Shown here: positions 33,661 to 35,288 of the stretch, one piece after another | How the letters are laid out: each line of letters begins with the position of its first letter | Numbering within the stretch: position 1 is the first letter of the stretch | Assembly (NCBI RefSeq): GCF_016908115.1 | Contig: NZ_JAFBDH010000012.1 | Location: forward strand, 1 to 35,288 | Source of the DNA: Peptoniphilus gorbachii | GTDB lineage: Bacteria; Bacillota; Clostridia; Tissierellales; Peptoniphilaceae | Length of the DNA stretch: 35,288 bases | Reading direction: 5' to 3' | Program-made: the position numbers and the translations under genes | Notes under the pieces: model-generated | Seen by the model: the letters and a program-made list of their open reading frames with translations, nothing else | Databases searched by the model: none | What the model was told of the DNA's origin: nothing

Positions 33661-35288
33661 TTATCTTCTAATATAAATTGTAGCACTCTTATCTTCTTGT
33701 TGCCATTCAATGTCTTGGTCAGATCCGTCAAGAGTATTTCCATTAGTTAAACCAAATACATTAGCTACGTTAACTACAGATACTAAAACTCTGTTATTTA
33801 ACATAAGTGGTTTAGAATCCATCTTTATAGTCTTTCCGTTAGAAAGAACAATTTCATTTCCATCAACTTGGATTGATGCTGTTAAACCATCTTTAGTAAA
33901 TGTAGCTGTTCTAGTTTTTGCATCCCATTTAACATCTGCTCCAATTGCTTCTGCAACATATCTAAGTGGAAGCATAGTTCTGTTATTTCTAAGAACTGGA
34001 GTTACATCCATTAAACGTTTAGTAACAACGCCATTTCTTACAACTTCATATTCGTATTCATTGATGTGGAATACATACCATAAAGTGTCATGAACTGGAG
34101 TTACAGCTATTGTCTTTTCAGGGACAACAGTTTTAACTGGATGAGTTGGAGTATAATCATGTTCAACTATTCCACCTGGGAAGATATGGTAATCATTATC
34201 TGGATTATATCCATTTTCTCCAATATAACCATTTCCATTGTCATCTCTTAACATAGAGTGTCCAAGAACGTCAATAATGATTGTAGTCTTACCACCTGAT
34301 AGACTAGGATCTTTAATAGTTACTACAATAGGTCCATCAACATCAGCACCTGGAGTAACAATTATTTCTCCAGTATTTGGATTGATAGTTACTGGTATAT
34401 ATTTACCGTCTTCATCTTTTGCAGTTATACTTGTAACTTTGTCAGGATTATTAACAACTACGCCTGTTCCTTGAGCATCGTCTGTAGGTTCTACTGGTTT
34501 CTTCTTAGAATCATCAACAGTAGTATTTTTATCTGCTGGTGTATTTGCTTTCTTAACTGCCTTATCTGGTGTTAATTTACCAATTTCTTTGCCATCTTTA
34601 TCTTTTACAGTTACTGTTCCGTCTTTACCTACTTCGACTGTTGCATCTTTTGGTAAATCTGGATTTGCTTTCTTAACTGCTTCTTCTACTTTACCTTTTT
34701 CTTCATCAGTTAAGTTAGATGGATCTTTTACTTCAACTGGTTTTTCTGGAGCTTTTAGAGCTTCCTTAACAGTTTCTTTTGCTGGAATTGTTCCAATTAC
34801 GTTACCATCTTTATCTTTTACAGTTACTGTTCCGTCTTTACCTACTTCGACTGTTGCATCTTTTGGTAAATCTGGATTTGCTTTCTTAACTGCTTCTTCT
34901 ACTTTACCTTTTTCTTCATCAGTTAAGTTAGATGGATCTTTTACTTCAACTGGTGTTGTTGGAGCTTTTAAAGCTTCCTTAACAGTTTCTTCTGGTTTTA
35001 ATTTACCAAGTTCTTTGCCATCTTTATCTGTTACAGTTACTGAACCGTCATCACCTACAGTTACTTTCGCATCTGCTGGTAGATCTTTGTTTGCTTCTCT
35101 AACAGCTTTTTCTACATCTTTCTTTTCGTCTTCTGTTAACTTAGATGGATCTTTTACTGAAACTGGTGTTGCTGGAGCTACTACTGCTGCTTTCTTAACA
35201 GTTTCTTCTGGTTTTAATTTACCAAGTTCTTTGCCATCTTTATCTGTTACAGTTACTGAACCGTCATCACCTACAGTTACTTTCGCAT
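33661..35288 (-). CDS. large repeat-bearing surface protein, C-terminal part (5' end outside window)
   Basis: The frame is open from the right edge to the stop at 33661, so the visible 541 residues are the C-terminal part; an internal Met at 34254 is not a start. Three units of about 71 residues (KDPSNLTDEEKGKVEEAVKK..., VEVGKDGTVTVKDKDG) resemble atypical Rib (aRib) repeats of Gram-positive adhesins. A linker and a beta-rich domain (KVTSITAKDEDGKYIPVTIN) follow. The end is a copper-amine-oxidase-N-like 'stalk' domain (about the last 110 residues; PVLRNNRTMLPLRYVAEAIG, MLNNRVLVSVV). No LPXTG anchor is present. The stalk domain may fix it to the wall. Related proteins act in adhesion, but the ligand is unknown. 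Confidence 0.9.
   Translation of the reverse strand, partial: AKVTVGDDGSVTVTDKDGKELGKLKPEETVKKAAVVAPATPVSVKDPSKLTEDEKKDVEKAVREANKDLPADAKVTVGDDGSVTVTDKDGKELGKLKPEETVKEALKAPTTPVEVKDPSNLTDEEKGKVEEAVKKANPDLPKDATVEVGKDGTVTVKDKDGNVIGTIPAKETVKEALKAPEKPVEVKDPSNLTDEEKGKVEEAVKKANPDLPKDATVEVGKDGTVTVKDKDGKEIGKLTPDKAVKKANTPADKNTTVDDSKKKPVEPTDDAQGTGVVVNNPDKVTSITAKDEDGKYIPVTINPNTGEIIVTPGADVDGPIVVTIKDPSLSGGKTTIIIDVLGHSMLRDDNGNGYIGENGYNPDNDYHIFPGGIVEHDYTPTHPVKTVVPEKTIAVTPVHDTLWYVFHINEYEYEVVRNGVVTKRLMDVTPVLRNNRTMLPLRYVAEAIGADVKWDAKTRTATFTKDGLTASIQVDGNEIVLSNGKTIKMDSKPLMLNNRVLVSVVNVANVFGLTNGNTLDGSDQDIEWQQEDKSATIYIRR
34580..35288. repeat. tandem 213-216-bp coding repeats in the surface protein
   Basis: The ttagatggatc landmark recurs at 34715, 34928 and 35141, exactly 213 bp apart. 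The two units nearest the stop are almost identical over more than 140 bp. The blocks starting at 34995 and 35211 are identical over the visible length but are 216 bp apart because of one extra codon. The array continues beyond the window. Such near-identity implies recent duplication or gene conversion and makes copy number unstable. Confidence 0.9.

Noticed and set aside
33710-34093. 127-aa plus-strand open frame
   Set aside because: It is antisense to the conserved stalk domain of the surface protein and has no ribosome site; a codon-bias shadow.

Overview
The window reads as chromosomal DNA of a low-GC, AT-rich, Gram-positive anaerobe. The evidence is a T-box leader, AGGAGG-type ribosome binding sites, lipobox signal peptides, a clostridial-order rnfCDGEAB operon and a repeat-bearing surface protein with a copper-amine-oxidase-like C-terminal domain. 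I infer a member of the Tissierellia/Peptoniphilaceae (Peptoniphilus, Anaerococcus, Finegoldia or Parvimonas type). No rRNA or tRNA gene was seen to confirm this. Almost everything is on the minus strand; only two genes (25.4 and 30.0 kb) are on the plus strand.

Layout. 1-1.9 kb: a possible IS200/IS605-type end at the left edge, then brnQ (branched-chain amino acid carrier), broken by a C7 tract, under a T-box leader and a consensus promoter. 1.95-8.6 kb: a type I restriction-modification operon hsdM-hsdS-hsdR. Its HsdS has three target-recognition domains instead of two, a 12-bp spacer repeat and an out-of-register 7-bp repeat. 8.65-13.7 kb: the Rnf ferredoxin:NAD+ oxidoreductase, with a Rex-like palindrome at its promoter. 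14-18.9 kb: a BMP-family nucleoside ABC importer. 18.97-19.75 kb: a two-gene GNAT/small-protein unit that looks like a toxin-antitoxin pair. 19.87-20.9 kb: an unknown membrane protein. 20.98-25.2 kb: polyamine importer potABCD with a cupin-HTH regulator. 25.4-31.1 kb: a DUF1624-like membrane protein, a TPM-domain protein with lemA, thiI with a cysteine desulfurase (tRNA thiolation), and an RNase H-fold protein with altered catalytic residues. 31.1-33.6 kb: an accessory patch with twin hairpins, an IS605-end-like sequence, an AlbA_2 regulator with a 17-bp inverted-repeat operator, and a membrane-protein gene broken at short repeats. 33.66 kb to the end: the C-terminal part of a large repeat-bearing surface protein.

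How it fits together. Rnf couples reduced ferredoxin to NAD+ reduction and an ion gradient. The importers (branched-chain amino acids, nucleosides, polyamines) feed an amino-acid-fermenting, auxotrophic lifestyle. The most unusual locus is hsdS. Loss of one or two heptamers, or gain of one, brings a stop codon within a few codons, so slippage would switch between a normal two-TRD specificity subunit and the three-TRD form seen here. Other interrupted frames lie at simple repeats (C7 in brnQ; TTTA x4, T8 and A6 in the 33-kb gene). These could be phase variation, decay or sequencing error, and the sequence alone does not separate these.
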